Source: Ferrigenium kumadai
GTDB lineage: Bacteria; Pseudomonadota; Gammaproteobacteria; Burkholderiales; Gallionellaceae
Assembly (NCBI RefSeq): GCF_018324385.1
Contig: NZ_AP019536.1
Coordinates: 186,001-250,000 of the forward strand
Direction of reading: 5' to 3'
DNA: 64,000 nt
How positions within the stretch are numbered: the stretch's first letter is position 1; each line of letters begins with the position of its first letter. Position numbers and translations under genes: made by a program. Shown piece after piece: positions 53,910 through 63,286 of this stretch. The notes beneath the pieces were generated by a model. That model did not search any database. It was not told the origin of the DNA and saw only the letters and a program-made list of their open reading frames with translations.

Positions 53910-54764
53910 ATGTCCGCTTTCCTGTTCAAATCCTTTTTTCGCTTCTTTTCACTGTTGCCGCTGGGCGTGCTGCATAGGCTGGGCGCGTTGCTTGGCCGGC
54001 TGACCTATGCGGCTTCCGCTCGATATGCCGCGCGTACCCGCGAAAATCTGCGCCAGGCCGGCATATCGTCGGATATCTTGCCTGCGGTCATCGCCGAGAC
54101 GGGCAGGAGCATCGCCGAGTTGCCCTGGATCTGGGGGCGGCCTTATGGCGAGGTACTCGACAAGGTGAAGGAATGCGTCGGCATCGAGCACATCGAGACG
54201 GCACAAGCGAGCGGCCAGGGCATCATCTTCCTCACTCCGCATCTGGGCTGTTTCGAAATCTCCGCACTGTATGCGGCGCAGCGCATGCCGATCACCGTGC
54301 TGTATCGTCCACCGAAGCTGGGTTTCCTGGAAGGAGTGATGCGTGCCGGGCGCGAACGCGGCCAGGCGAAACTGGCCAAGGCCGATGTCAGCGGCGTGCG
54401 CCTGCTGTACAAGGCACTCAAGCGCGGAGAGGCCATCGGCCTGTTGCCGGACCAGGTGCCGAGCCGCGGCGAGGGCGAGTGGGCGGAATTCTTCGGCAAG
54501 CCTGCCTACACCATGACGCTGGTGGGCCGCCTGGCGCAGAGCAGTGGCGCGACGGTGCTGATCGCCTATTCCGAGCGGCTGCCGCAGGGGCAGGGCTACG
54601 TCATTCACGTCGAACCGCTGACGCTGGATTTCGCGCGGCCGGTGCCGCAACAGATCAATGCCGCATTGGAGCAGGCCATACGCGCCTGCCCGGCGCAATA
54701 CCTGTGGAGTTATAACCGCTACAAGGTCCCGCGCGGCGTGGCCTTGCCGGAGGTACTGCCATGA
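53910..54764 (+). CDS. LpxL/HtrB-type lysophospholipid or lipid A acyltransferase 1
   Basis: 284-aa inner-membrane acyltransferase of the late lipid A/LPLAT family. N-terminal membrane anchor (FFRFFSLLPLGVLHRLGALLGRL) and a catalytic HX4E motif at TPHLGCFE (about residue 112), with YRPPK and LLPDQVPSRGEG downstream. It adds a secondary acyl chain to Kdo-lipid A or related lipid. Overlaps the next, homologous gene by 4 bases. Confidence 0.9.
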   Translation: MSAFLFKSFFRFFSLLPLGVLHRLGALLGRLTYAASARYAARTRENLRQAGISSDILPAVIAETGRSIAELPWIWGRPYGEVLDKVKECVGIEHIETAQASGQGIIFLTPHLGCFEISALYAAQRMPITVLYRPPKLGFLEGVMRAGRERGQAKLAKADVSGVRLLYKALKRGEAIGLLPDQVPSRGEGEWAEFFGKPAYTMTLVGRLAQSSGATVLIAYSERLPQGQGYVIHVEPLTLDFARPVPQQINAALEQAIRACPAQYLWSYNRYKVPRGVALPEVLP

Positions 54765-55633
54765 TGACCCGGCTGGGTATCTTCATCCTGTGGCTGCTGC
54801 ATTTCCTGCCACTTTCCGTCCTCGCCAGGATCGGCAACGCGCTCGGCCTGTTGCTTTACGCCGTGGCGGGCGAGCGGCGTTCCGTCGCCGACACCAATCT
54901 GCGCCTGTGCTTCCCCGAGTTGCCGGAGGCCGAGCGCCGCGTGCTGGTGAAGCGTACCTTTCAGTCGTTCGCGCGCAGCTTCATCGAGCGCAGCCTCTTG
55001 TGGTGGGCTTCGTCCGAGCGCATTCAAAGTTATATCCGTGTGGAGGGGCTGGAACACTACACCAGGGCGCAGGAGCTAGGGCCGGTGATCCTGCTGGCGC
55101 CACACTTCGTTGCGCTGGATGTCGGCGGTTCCTGGCTGATCCAGAATGTCGACCTGGTCAGTGTCTATTCCAACCAGAAGAACCCGCTGTTCCACTCCAT
55201 GCTGCTGCACGGCCGTTCGCGTTTCGGCAACCAGAAACTTTATGCGCGCCAGCAGGGGTTGCGCCCGGTCATCAAGGCGATGCGCGAGCAACGGCCGTTC
55301 TATTACCTGCCGGACCAGGATCTGGCGATCAAGGATGGCGTGTTCGTGCCTTTCTTCGGCGTGCCAGCCGCGACGCTGACCACCGTGCCGCGGCTGGCCG
55401 AGATGACGGGCGCGCAGGTCGTGCCCTGCATCAGCAAGCTGCTGCCCGGCGGCCAGGGTTACGAGGTGCGGTTCTACCCGGCCTGGGAGAACTATCCGAC
55501 CGGTGACGCAGTCGTCGACACGCGGCGCATGAACGCCTTCATCGAAGACCGCGTGCGCGAAATGCCGGAACAATATTTCTGGCTGCACAAGCGATTCAAG
55601 ACTCGGCCCGAGGGCGAAGAGAAGTTTTATTGA
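54761..55633 (+). CDS. LpxL/HtrB-type lipid A acyltransferase 2
   Basis: 290-aa paralogue of the preceding enzyme. Membrane anchor ILWLLHFLPLSVLARIG, catalytic motif APHFVALD (HX4D variant), NQKNPLFHSMLLHGRSRFG and YYLPDQDLAIKDGVFVPFFG. LpxL-like sequence features are clearer here than in the first copy, so this is the better candidate for the lauroyl-type transferase. Tandem genes of this kind are common in betaproteobacteria and may give the two secondary acyl groups of lipid A. Confidence 0.92.
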   Translation: MMTRLGIFILWLLHFLPLSVLARIGNALGLLLYAVAGERRSVADTNLRLCFPELPEAERRVLVKRTFQSFARSFIERSLLWWASSERIQSYIRVEGLEHYTRAQELGPVILLAPHFVALDVGGSWLIQNVDLVSVYSNQKNPLFHSMLLHGRSRFGNQKLYARQQGLRPVIKAMREQRPFYYLPDQDLAIKDGVFVPFFGVPAATLTTVPRLAEMTGAQVVPCISKLLPGGQGYEVRFYPAWENYPTGDAVVDTRRMNAFIEDRVREMPEQYFWLHKRFKTRPEGEEKFY

Positions 55634-55637
55634 GCTT

Positions 55638-55702
55638 GTAGCCGGTAGCCCGTAGCAGGTAGCAAAACCAGGGTTGGCTACCAGCTACAGGCTACGAGCT
55701 AC
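55638..55702. repeat. GTAGC-rich imperfect inverted repeat
   Basis: The left arm (55638-55663) is made of GTAGCC, GGTAGC, CCGTAGC and AGGTAGC units. The right arm (55677-55702) is GCTACC, AGCTACAGGCTAC and GAGCTAC. Read against the reverse complement the arms agree at most positions, giving a long imperfect hairpin around AAAACCAGGGTTG. It fills the whole gap between the acyltransferase and ubiD and looks like a dispersed short repeat. Confidence 0.7.
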
Positions 55703-55718
55703 AGGCTAAGGAGCTGTT

Positions 55719-57182
55719 ATGAAATACCACGACCTGCGCGATTTCATCGCACAACTGGAAAAGATGGGCGAACTCAAACGGGTTTCCGCGCCCGTCTCCA
55801 CGCACCTGGAAATGACAGAGATCTGCGATCGCGTGCTGCGCGCGCAAGGTCCGGCGGTGCTGTTCGAGAACGTGGCCGGGCACAACATGCCCGTTCTCGC
55901 CAATCTGTTCGGTACGCCGCGCCGTGTGGCGCTGGGTATGGGCGAGGAAAATATTCAGGCGCTGCGCGAAGTCGGCAAGCTGCTCGCCTACCTGAAGGAA
56001 CCCGAGCCGCCCAAGGGCCTGAAGGACGCCTGGGAGAAATGGCCCATGCTGAAGCAGGTGCTCACCATGTCACCCAAGGTGGTTTCTTCCGCGCCATGTC
56101 AGGAAGTGGTGTGGGAAGGCAAGGATGTCGATCTGTCGAAACTGCCCGTCCAGCACTGCTGGCCGGGCGATGTCGCGCCGCTCATCACGTGGGGTCTGGT
56201 GGTCACGCGCGGGCCGAACAAGTCGCGCCAGAACTTGGGTATCTATCGCCAACAGGTGCTTGGCACGAACAAGGTCATCATGCGCTGGCTGGCGCATCGC
56301 GGCGGCGCGCTGGACTTTCGCGATCACTGCCAGAAGAACCCGGGGCAGCCATTCCCGGTCGCGGTGGTGATCGGCGCCGATCCGGCGACCATCCTCGGCG
56401 CGGTGACGCCAGTGCCCGATTCGTTGTCCGAATACCAGTTCGCCGGATTGCTGCGCGGCTCGAAGACCGAGCTGGTGAAGTGCATCGGCAGCGACCTGCA
56501 AGTGCCCGCTTCCGCCGAGATCGTACTGGAAGGCGTGATCCATCCGGACGAGACCGCGCTGGAAGGACCGTACGGCGACCACACCGGCTACTATAACGAG
56601 CAGGACAAGTTTCCGGTGTTCACCATCGAGCGCATCACCATGCGGCGCGATGCCATCTACCACTCCACCTACACCGGCAAGCCACCCGACGAACCGGCGA
56701 TGTTGGGCGTGGCGCTGAATGAGGTGTTCGTGCCCCTGCTGCAGAAGCAATTCCCCGAGATCGCTGATTTCTACCTGCCGCCGGAGGGGTGCAGCTACCG
56801 CATGGCGGTGGTGAGCATCAAAAAGCAATACGCCGGGCACGCGAAGCGCGTGATGTTCGGCATCTGGAGCTTTTTGCGCCAGTTCATGTACACCAAGTTC
56901 ATCGTGGTGGTGGACGACGACATCGACGTGCGCGACTGGAAAGATGTGATCTGGGCGATCACCACACGCATGGATCCGGTGCGCGACACGTTGCTGGTGG
57001 AGAACACGCCGATCGACTACCTCGATTTCGCCAGCCCGGTGTCAGGATTGGGCGGCAAGATGGGCCTGGATGCCACCAACAAATGGCCGGGCGAAACGCA
57101 GCGCGAATGGGGTACGCCCATCGCGATGGATGCGGCGGTGAAGGCGAAGGTGGATGCGATGTGGGCAGAATTGGGTTTGTAG
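55719..57182 (+). CDS. ubiD: 3-octaprenyl-4-hydroxybenzoate carboxy-lyase
   Basis: 487-aa prenylated-FMN decarboxylase of ubiquinone synthesis. [63 protein letters not shown] and the catalytic [15 protein letters not shown] segment (E-x-PFG-D-like) are characteristic, as is [37 protein letters not shown]. Length close to E. coli UbiD. It follows a GGAGCTG ribosome site. UbiX, which makes the prenyl-FMN, is not in the window. Confidence 0.95.
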   Translation: MKYHDLRDFIAQLEKMGELKRVSAPVSTHLEMTEICDRVLRAQGPAVLFENVAGHNMPVLANLFGTPRRVALGMGEENIQALREVGKLLAYLKEPEPPKGLKDAWEKWPMLKQVLTMSPKVVSSAPCQEVVWEGKDVDLSKLPVQHCWPGDVAPLITWGLVVTRGPNKSRQNLGIYRQQVLGTNKVIMRWLAHRGGALDFRDHCQKNPGQPFPVAVVIGADPATILGAVTPVPDSLSEYQFAGLLRGSKTELVKCIGSDLQVPASAEIVLEGVIHPDETALEGPYGDHTGYYNEQDKFPVFTIERITMRRDAIYHSTYTGKPPDEPAMLGVALNEVFVPLLQKQFPEIADFYLPPEGCSYRMAVVSIKKQYAGHAKRVMFGIWSFLRQFMYTKFIVVVDDDIDVRDWKDVIWAITTRMDPVRDTLLVENTPIDYLDFASPVSGLGGKMGLDATNKWPGETQREWGTPIAMDAAVKAKVDAMWAELGL

Positions 57183-57207
57183 GTCGAGCGGCAGCAGCAA
57201 CAACAAA

Positions 57208-57233
57208 GAGCCGGGGAACCCCCCGGCGCTTTG
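57208..57233 (+). terminator. Probable terminator between ubiD and barrel 1
   Basis: GCCGGGG (57211-57217) pairs with CCCCGGC (57222-57228) around AACC; the plus-strand tail is GCTTTGTTG, the minus-strand tail is CTCTTTGTTGTTG. U-tracts are weak on both sides, so it may serve both convergent genes only partly. Confidence 0.55.
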
Positions 57234-57244
57234 TTGGCGGGGGC

Positions 57245-57835
57245 TTAAAACTTAAAGACTAAGCCAGCGGAAACAAGGGTAAGCTTCGATGCGCCGGTTG
57301 TATTGGCATCGCCAACTGTGCCTAAGTCCTCGTATTGGGCACGCACGGAAACATTCTTGGTGAAGTCGTATTGGGCGCCGATGCCGTAAGCAGCTTTGGT
57401 GCTGGTGGCTTTGGCTGAAGCAACAACAATACCTAAGACGCTACCTGACGTCTTAACCTCAGTCCGGGCGATGCCCAGTTTTCCAAGGATTGAAAATCCA
57501 CCGCTAATCGGGAAAGTCCCAGTTGCCGCCAATTGGACGCTGTTAGACTTTGAATCGACGCTTACCGGGATGCCCAAAATCAAGCCACTTGCTCGGGCTT
57601 TGCCAAGATCGGCGTAACTGATTTCAGCGCCCCAGATTGGAGTGAACTGGTAGCCGCCTGCAAGACGGACAGCTGTGTCGGTTTTTTTGCAAGATACACC
57701 TGCCGGAATACCGTTACATGCGTCCTTGGCGTTGGACTGGCCAATATCAAAGGCTGCATAGAAAGCGGAGTCTGCTGCGAAAGCAGGCGCGGCAACAGCC
57801 GTGGACAACAGTAGGGCGGCAGCGATTTTCTTCAT
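57245..57835 (-). CDS. Outer-membrane beta-barrel protein 1, OmpA-domain/OmpX-like
   Basis: 196-aa exported protein. Signal peptide MKKIAAALLLSTAVAAPAFA, then an eight-stranded-barrel-like pattern of alternating residues (AGGYQFTPIWGAEISYADLG; YGIGAQYDFTKNVSVRAQYED) ending in the barrel signature GLVFKF. Two cysteines (DACNGIPAGVSCKK) may form a surface disulphide. Related in layout to the next two genes on the same strand, making a family of three small barrels. Function unknown. Confidence 0.85.
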   Translation of the reverse strand: MKKIAAALLLSTAVAAPAFAADSAFYAAFDIGQSNAKDACNGIPAGVSCKKTDTAVRLAGGYQFTPIWGAEISYADLGKARASGLILGIPVSVDSKSNSVQLAATGTFPISGGFSILGKLGIARTEVKTSGSVLGIVVASAKATSTKAAYGIGAQYDFTKNVSVRAQYEDLGTVGDANTTGASKLTLVSAGLVFKF

Positions 57836-57998
57836 TTTTTGATTTCCTTGTTAGCTGTAAATATATCCAGAAAACTACAAAGTAGCGTGACTGTGCAGTT
57901 CGGGTGCATCCTACGCGTGCTATTTGTAATTAATCAATATGCCAAACGGCCTATTTTGAGTAACTTCACTCAGATATTTTTTGATCTTGATAACAAAT

Positions 57999-58026
57999 AA
58001 AAAGCCGGGGAAATCCCCGGCTTTTT
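57999..58026 (-). terminator. Bidirectional terminator after barrel 2
   Basis: AAAAAGCCGGGG (57999-58010) pairs with CCCCGGCTTTTT (58015-58026) around AAAT. On either strand the stem is followed by T residues. It lies 17 bases after the stop of barrel 2. Confidence 0.9.
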
Positions 58027-58043
58027 GTGGTGTTTGATAAGCA

Positions 58044-58556
58044 TCAGAACTTGAATAAGGCGGCCAGCGAGTAGAGGTCGTCACTGGCGTTCTGGCCTGT
58101 CATCCCAACGCCATAGCGCTCCCAGCTGAGGCGGAGGCCGATCATCGGCGTGGCGTCGTACTGCCCCCCCAGGCCGTAAGTGGCGGCGGTGCGTTTTGTG
58201 CCGGTGGCGGCGGAGGTGGTGGTATTGGAGCGGGCGAGGCCAAGCTTGCCATACACCGAGAAGTTGTTTTCCAGCGGCAGTGCGCCTACTGCGCTCAGTC
58301 CCCAAACATTGGATTTGCCATTGACGGCAGTGGCAGTGGTAAAGCGCCCGAGGTCGGTGTACTCGCCCTCGACGGCGAAGTTCGGGTTGTACTGGTATCC
58401 GAGCAGCGCGCCGAATGCGGTGTCGGAGGACTTGCTCAACGCATTGAACCCCACATGGGTGCTGCCTACCTTGATTCCGGCGTATGCGCCGCCGGCCGCG
58501 TAGGCGGGCAAGGAGGCGGCTGCAGACAGCAATGCAACGGCAACGATCTTTTTCAT
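58044..58556 (-). CDS. Outer-membrane beta-barrel protein 2
   Basis: 170-aa exported barrel with signal peptide MKKIVAVALLSAAASLPAYA. The body includes GALLGYQYNPNFAVEGEYTDLGRF, NNFSVYGKLGLARS, TYGLGGQYDATPMIGLRLSWERYG and the C-terminal LAALFKF with terminal Phe. It has no cysteines. The segment from NFSVYGKLG to the end is clearly homologous to barrel 3 downstream on the same strand, and more distantly to barrel 1. Separate transcript, with its own strong terminator. Confidence 0.85.
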   Translation of the reverse strand: MKKIVAVALLSAAASLPAYAAGGAYAGIKVGSTHVGFNALSKSSDTAFGALLGYQYNPNFAVEGEYTDLGRFTTATAVNGKSNVWGLSAVGALPLENNFSVYGKLGLARSNTTTSAATGTKRTAATYGLGGQYDATPMIGLRLSWERYGVGMTGQNASDDLYSLAALFKF

Positions 58557-58784
58557 GGTTGATCCTCTTGGCGATAGTTAATCGAAAACAGCAGTTGATT
58601 CCCTGCGGCCTACAGTGGTTTTTGTAGCGTGAGGCATCGTAGGCACCCGGTCAGGGCAGGGCAATAAGGGGGATTACGTAGTCTTGAAGGCGAAATGATG
58701 TATCCAAATGCAGTTGGAGCAAGAGTGGCAAGCCATTGAGATGGAAGTCCAGGCCAAATTGGACATGGAGTTTTTGCGGCGGGC

Positions 58785-59186
58785 TCAAAACTTCACTGCG
58801 GCGGTCAGTGAGTAGAGGTTTCCGTTGGCATTTTGCCCGGCGATATAGCGGTCCCACCCGAAACGGATACCTATCCGCAGCGGGCTGTTGAATTGGGCGT
58901 GTAGTCCATAAGTGGGGGCATCGCGCTGTATTACGTTATCGGCGTCACTGCTCTTGATGCGGGGGAAAGATAGCTTGCCGTATAGCGAGAAATTGTCGCT
59001 CACTTCCACCAGGCTGAACTTGCTGAGCTTTTCAAGCCTCTCGACAATAAGTCGTCTGGTTTCGTACGCTGGCGTGTTCAGCGCTTCATCGTCTGCTTTG
59101 ATAGACACATAGGCGTTGTCGTCGACAGCGTAAACAGGCACAGGGACGATGGCACTCAGCAGGGCAATGGCGGCGATCTTTTTCAT
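58785..59186 (-). CDS. Outer-membrane beta-barrel protein 3, shortened and possibly degenerate
   Basis: 133-aa product. The signal peptide MKKIAAIALLSAIVPVPVYA and the C-terminal half (NFSLYGKLSFPRI, TYGLHAQFNSPLRIGIRFGWDRY, LYSLTAAVKF) match barrel 2, and the terminal Phe is kept. The N-terminal half is short and aberrant: ADDEALNTPAYETRRLIVERLEKLSKFSLVEVS lacks the alternating strands of its paralogues. About four strands are missing, so it probably cannot form a full barrel. Still an open frame with a signal peptide; may be a decaying duplicate. Confidence 0.65.
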   Translation of the reverse strand: MKKIAAIALLSAIVPVPVYAVDDNAYVSIKADDEALNTPAYETRRLIVERLEKLSKFSLVEVSDNFSLYGKLSFPRIKSSDADNVIQRDAPTYGLHAQFNSPLRIGIRFGWDRYIAGQNANGNLYSLTAAVKF

Positions 59187-59343
59187 GGTCTAGCCCTCCC
59201 ATGAACGTTGACTGGAACGGCAATCCTTTAGCCAGCGGCGCTAAGGGGTGTCGCGGTGAGGCCATCCTATGTGCTGAGGGGCCTTGAGGCAATAAAGTGA
59301 ATTGCTCAATCCGGAATGGCGGATGCCTTAACCGGATGCGGCG

Positions 59344-60741
59344 CTAGTGCTGTTGTTGCAGCCACTCGATCAGCGTGTCCTGTGCGCCTTGGCCGAATTT
59401 CGCGTTTGGATGGTTGATGAGAAACACCACGACCCATTCGCGGCCGCTGCGCGACCTGACATAGCCAGCGAGGGTCTTCACCCCTTCCAGTGTGCCGGTC
59501 TTGAGGTGGGCGTGGCCGGCGGCCGGGCTTCCCTTGAGGCGCTTTTTCACCGAGCCGTCCACCCCGAGGATGGGCAGCGAGGCGGCCAGTTCCGGCCCCA
59601 GCGGGCTTTGCGCCGCGCTCTGCAGCAGCTGCGCGAGATGAAGTGCGCTGATGCGTTCCATGCGCGACAGCCCTGCGCCGTTTTCCAGCGCCAGTTCGGG
59701 GAAATCCAGGTGTTTGCCGGACAGCCAGGCTTGCACGGCCCGAGTGCTTCGTTCGAGGTTCGCCGGCCCCGTTCCTCCTGCTGTGCCTAGCGTCAGGAAC
59801 AGTTGTCGTGCCATAACGTTGTTACTGAATTTGTTGATGTCTCGGATGACCTCGGCGAGCGGTGCCGAGTGGTGCGTCGAGAGCAGCTGGGCGTTGGCGC
59901 TTGCGCTGCCGTCGCGCGCCTTGCCTTGCAGCGTGCCGCCGAGTTCATGCCACAACGTGCGGAACAGCGCCTCCACATAGCGCGTGTGCGGTATCACGCT
60001 GAGATTGTGTTCACGCTCGCCGCATTCTCCCGGGTAGCCGCCTTGCAGGACGACGCTGTCGCCTTCGGGCTGCACGCGGATGGTGTCGTCCCAGTTGTCG
60101 CAGTTGGGGGCGGGTTGCGGCGCGAGCAGGTTGTCCAGCCTGATGCCTTCCAGCGCGGGTTCGCTGATGATCTTCATGCCGTTGCCGTTCGGCAGATAGC
60201 GCAGGCGCAGGGTGTTGAAGTTGAGCAGCAGCGCGTCCGGGCCGACGTTGTAGGCGCGCACCGGATCGTTGTCGAAGGCGGCGGGATCGTGCGGCGGCAG
60301 TTCGAAGAAGCTGCGGTCCAGCACCAGGTCGCCGCGTATCTCGCGCAGGCCGCGCGCTCGCAGTTCCCGCAGCCAAAGCCAGAACTGCTCGAGGGTAAGC
60401 TTTGGGTCGCCGTAGCCTTTCAGTACCAGGTTGCCTTGCAGCACACCATCCTTCAACTCGCCGTCGAGATACGCCTCAGTTTTCCAGGCGTAGGCAGGGC
60501 CGAGCAGTTCCAGTCCCGCATAGGCGGTGAGCAGCTTCATGGTGGAAGCGGGGTTCATCGCCTGCTTCGCATTCACGCTGATGAGCGGCGAACGGGCGCC
60601 CGTCTGCTGTGCCACGATGCCGACGGCGGACAACGGGATGCCGGCTTGCTTCAATGCAGTGCGCACCGGCATGGGCAGAACGGCGGCTGCTGCCTCGCAG
60701 GCGAAGCAGAAAACGAATGTCAGCAGGGCAAGGCGTCTCAT
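59344..60741 (-). CDS. dacB: D-alanyl-D-alanine carboxypeptidase/endopeptidase, PBP4 class (S13)
   Basis: 465-aa periplasmic peptidoglycan hydrolase. Signal peptide (MRRLALLTFVFCFACEAAAA), then the active-site SxxK motif in NPASTMKLLTAYAGLELLG (about 61-79), SxN in FSNNVMARQLF (about 290) and KTG in HLKTGTLEGVKTLAGY (about 412). The PBP4-specific insert lies between. The start overlaps the bioA stop by 4 bases on the same strand, an arrangement without obvious functional link. Confidence 0.94.
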   Translation of the reverse strand: MRRLALLTFVFCFACEAAAAVLPMPVRTALKQAGIPLSAVGIVAQQTGARSPLISVNAKQAMNPASTMKLLTAYAGLELLGPAYAWKTEAYLDGELKDGVLQGNLVLKGYGDPKLTLEQFWLWLRELRARGLREIRGDLVLDRSFFELPPHDPAAFDNDPVRAYNVGPDALLLNFNTLRLRYLPNGNGMKIISEPALEGIRLDNLLAPQPAPNCDNWDDTIRVQPEGDSVVLQGGYPGECGEREHNLSVIPHTRYVEALFRTLWHELGGTLQGKARDGSASANAQLLSTHHSAPLAEVIRDINKFSNNVMARQLFLTLGTAGGTGPANLERSTRAVQAWLSGKHLDFPELALENGAGLSRMERISALHLAQLLQSAAQSPLGPELAASLPILGVDGSVKKRLKGSPAAGHAHLKTGTLEGVKTLAGYVRSRSGREWVVVFLINHPNAKFGQGAQDTLIEWLQQQH

Positions 60742-62066
60742 TGCAGTTGTTCGACGATGTTAAGTGTGCGGTCCGCCAGCATGGACATCTCATCTTCGCC
60801 GATCGCATAGGGCGGCATGAAGTAGACCGTGTTGCCGATGGGGCGCAGCAGGAGTTCGTTCTGCAGGCCGAGCGCGAAACAGCGGCGCGCGAAATCGGCA
60901 TGGCGGCTCTCCACCTCGAATGCCCAGATCATTCCCGTGTTGCGGAAGTTCCTGACGGCAGGATGGTCGCGCAGCGGTGCGGCGATGCGGTTGAAATGCG
61001 ACGCCTTGCCGCGGTTGGCGTTCAGCACGTCGTCCTCGGCGAAGATGTCCAGAGTGGCGAGCGCGGCGCGGCAGGCCAGCGGGTTGCCGGTGTAGGAGTG
61101 AGAGTGCAGGAAACCGCGTGCGGTCTCGTCGGCGTAGAACGCATGGTAGATGTCGTCCGTCGTCATCGCCAGCGACAGCGGCAGGTAGCCACCGGTGATG
61201 CCTTTCGACAGCAGCAGGAAATCCGGCGCGATGCCGGCCTGTTCGCAGGCGAATAGCGTTCCCGTCCGGCCCATGCCCACCGCGATCTCGTCGGCGATCA
61301 GGTGCACGTCATATTGCGAACAGAGTTCGCGCGCGCGGCGAAGATAGGACGGGTGGTACATCGCCATGCCCGCCGCGCCCTGCACCAGCGGCTCGACGAT
61401 GAAGGCGGCGAGATGTTCGTGATGCCGTTGAAGATGCGCTTCGAGTTGTGCAGCGCAGCGCAGCGCAAAATCTTCCGCGCTCTCGCCGATTCCCGCCGCG
61501 CGCCAGTCCGGGCTGGGCACGGTGGCCTGCTGGGTGATGAGTGCGCCGTAGGCGTCGCGGAACAGCGCCACGTCGGTCACCGACAGCGCGCCCAGCGTCT
61601 CGCCGTGGTAGCTGTGCTGCAGGCTGATGAACTGGGTCTTTTGCGGCTTGCCGCTGTTGCGCCAGTAATGTGCGCTCATCTTCAGCGCGATCTCGGTGGC
61701 CGATGCGCCGTCCGAACCGTAGAAGCAATGCCCCAGTCCGGCGGGCGCGAGTTCGCGCAAGCGCTCGGAGAGTTGTACCACCGGTTCGTGGGTGAAGCCC
61801 GCCAGCATCACATGTTCCAGTTTTCCGAGCTGGTCGGTGATGGCGGCGTTGATGCGCGGATTGCAATGCCCGAACAGGTTCACCCACCAGGAGCTCACCG
61901 TGTCGAGGTAACGTCTGCCGTCGAAGTCGTACAGCCACACGCCCTGGCCGCGTGCGATCGGCACCAGCGGATAGTTTTCGTAGTGCTTCATCTGCGAGCA
62001 GGGGTGCCACACGGCGGCGAGGCTGCGCGCAAGAAGATCGGCGTTGTTTTGAGTTGAGTCTGACAT
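60738..62066 (-). CDS. bioA: Adenosylmethionine-8-amino-7-oxononanoate aminotransferase
   Basis: 442-aa PLP enzyme of biotin synthesis using SAM as amino donor. VWHPCSQMKHYENYPLVPI, SSWWVNLFGHCNPRI, GSDGASATEIALKMS and the PLP lysine region LLLSKGITGGYLPLS are typical, and HSYTGNPLACRAALA follows. I start at ATG 62066 (MSDSTQNN). No other bio genes are in the window, so this copy is separate from the rest of the pathway or the cluster is elsewhere. Confidence 0.93.
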   Translation of the reverse strand: MSDSTQNNADLLARSLAAVWHPCSQMKHYENYPLVPIARGQGVWLYDFDGRRYLDTVSSWWVNLFGHCNPRINAAITDQLGKLEHVMLAGFTHEPVVQLSERLRELAPAGLGHCFYGSDGASATEIALKMSAHYWRNSGKPQKTQFISLQHSYHGETLGALSVTDVALFRDAYGALITQQATVPSPDWRAAGIGESAEDFALRCAAQLEAHLQRHHEHLAAFIVEPLVQGAAGMAMYHPSYLRRARELCSQYDVHLIADEIAVGMGRTGTLFACEQAGIAPDFLLLSKGITGGYLPLSLAMTTDDIYHAFYADETARGFLHSHSYTGNPLACRAALATLDIFAEDDVLNANRGKASHFNRIAAPLRDHPAVRNFRNTGMIWAFEVESRHADFARRCFALGLQNELLLRPIGNTVYFMPPYAIGEDEMSMLADRTLNIVEQLQ

Positions 62067-62153
62067 GCGCGGAATCATAACGGGTTTTGCTTATTGCCAG
62101 CAGCCCGATGTTTGGATAGCCTGCTCCCTGATAAACCTCAGGCGGGAGCGGAT

Positions 62154-63053
62154 ATGCGCATTCTCATCACGGGCGGAACCGGGCTGATCGGCCGGCATCT
62201 GTGCAAGGCATTGCTGGCAGAGGGCCACGAACTCACGGTATTCAGCCGCAAGCCCGAGACCATTCCGCTCAAGTGCGGTGCCGGGGTGCATGCCATTGGG
62301 TCGCTGGACGAGTGGCTGCCCGAGCGGGCTTTCGATGCGGTGATCAACCTGGCGGGCGAATCTATCGTCGATGCACCCTGGACGCAGCTGCGCAAGCAGG
62401 TGCTGTGGCAGAGCCGTATCACCCTGACCGGTGAACTGGTGCGCCATATCGCCGCTGCGGAGCAGAAGCCGGCGGTGTTGCTGAGCGGCTCGGCGGTCGG
62501 CTATTACGGCGATCGCGGTAGTGCCACGCTGGACGAGACGGTGCCCCCAGGGATGAATTTCCCTGCGCAGTTGTGCAAGGCCTGGGAAGATGCCGCGCGC
62601 GGCGCCGAGCGCGCAGGGGTGCGGGTATGTCTGCTGCGCACCGGCCTGATATTGAGCAAGGAAGGCGGCCTGCTGGGGAGCATGCTGCTGCCGTTCCGGC
62701 TCGGCCTGGGGGCAAAGATAGGCGACGGCGAGCAGTGGTTGAGCTGGGTGCATATCGACGATTACGTGGCGATGGTGCTCACGTTGTTGCGCGACCCGCA
62801 AGCCAGCGGGGCATACAACATGACTGCGCCGCATCCTGTCACCAATTCGGAATTCACCTCCACGCTGGCGGCGGAGCTGGGGCGTCCGGCTCCCTTCGTC
62901 GCGCCGGCGGCATTGCTCCGGCTGGGCATGGGCGAACGCGCCAGTCTGCTGCTGGAGGGGCAGCGGGTGTTGCCGAAAAGGATGCAGGCCGCACAATATC
63001 ATTTCGCCCACCCCGATCTGATGAACGCTTTGCACGATTTGCTGTCCGATTGA
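62154..63053 (+). CDS. TIGR01777 family NAD-dependent epimerase-like protein
   Basis: 299-aa SDR-extended protein. Rossmann motif ILITGGTGLIGRHLCKALLAEGH at the N-terminus, VINLAGESIVDAPW, SGSAVGYYGDRG and the C-terminal GQRVLPKRMQAAQYHFAHPDL block identify the TIGR01777 family (plant/bacterial YfcH-like, function unknown). Start ATG 62154 follows CGGGAGCGG; the frame can be extended upstream but without a ribosome site. Divergent from bioA. Confidence 0.9.
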   Translation: MRILITGGTGLIGRHLCKALLAEGHELTVFSRKPETIPLKCGAGVHAIGSLDEWLPERAFDAVINLAGESIVDAPWTQLRKQVLWQSRITLTGELVRHIAAAEQKPAVLLSGSAVGYYGDRGSATLDETVPPGMNFPAQLCKAWEDAARGAERAGVRVCLLRTGLILSKEGGLLGSMLLPFRLGLGAKIGDGEQWLSWVHIDDYVAMVLTLLRDPQASGAYNMTAPHPVTNSEFTSTLAAELGRPAPFVAPAALLRLGMGERASLLLEGQRVLPKRMQAAQYHFAHPDLMNALHDLLSD

Positions 63054-63286
63054 CGCGATTGCATGCTGCGGCCCGAAACGGGCGTGGCTTTCAGTATTAC
63101 CTCATCTGTGGCATTCTTCGCATCTTGCCTTGACCCGGGCGGTCATGGCCTGAGTGATTATTTCTGACCCCTTTTGTTAATATATTGAAGGAAGTCCTTG
63201 ATAGTCATGGAAAGCGGTTCGTGCCGCGCAGTGGATTGATTATTAGAGACTCCCTGAATCAAGGGGGGCAGTTGGAGGAAGTGGCA

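Noticed and set aside
57211..57233. Strong ubiD terminator
   Set aside because: The stem is good but T-runs are poor on both strands, so it was listed only as probable.
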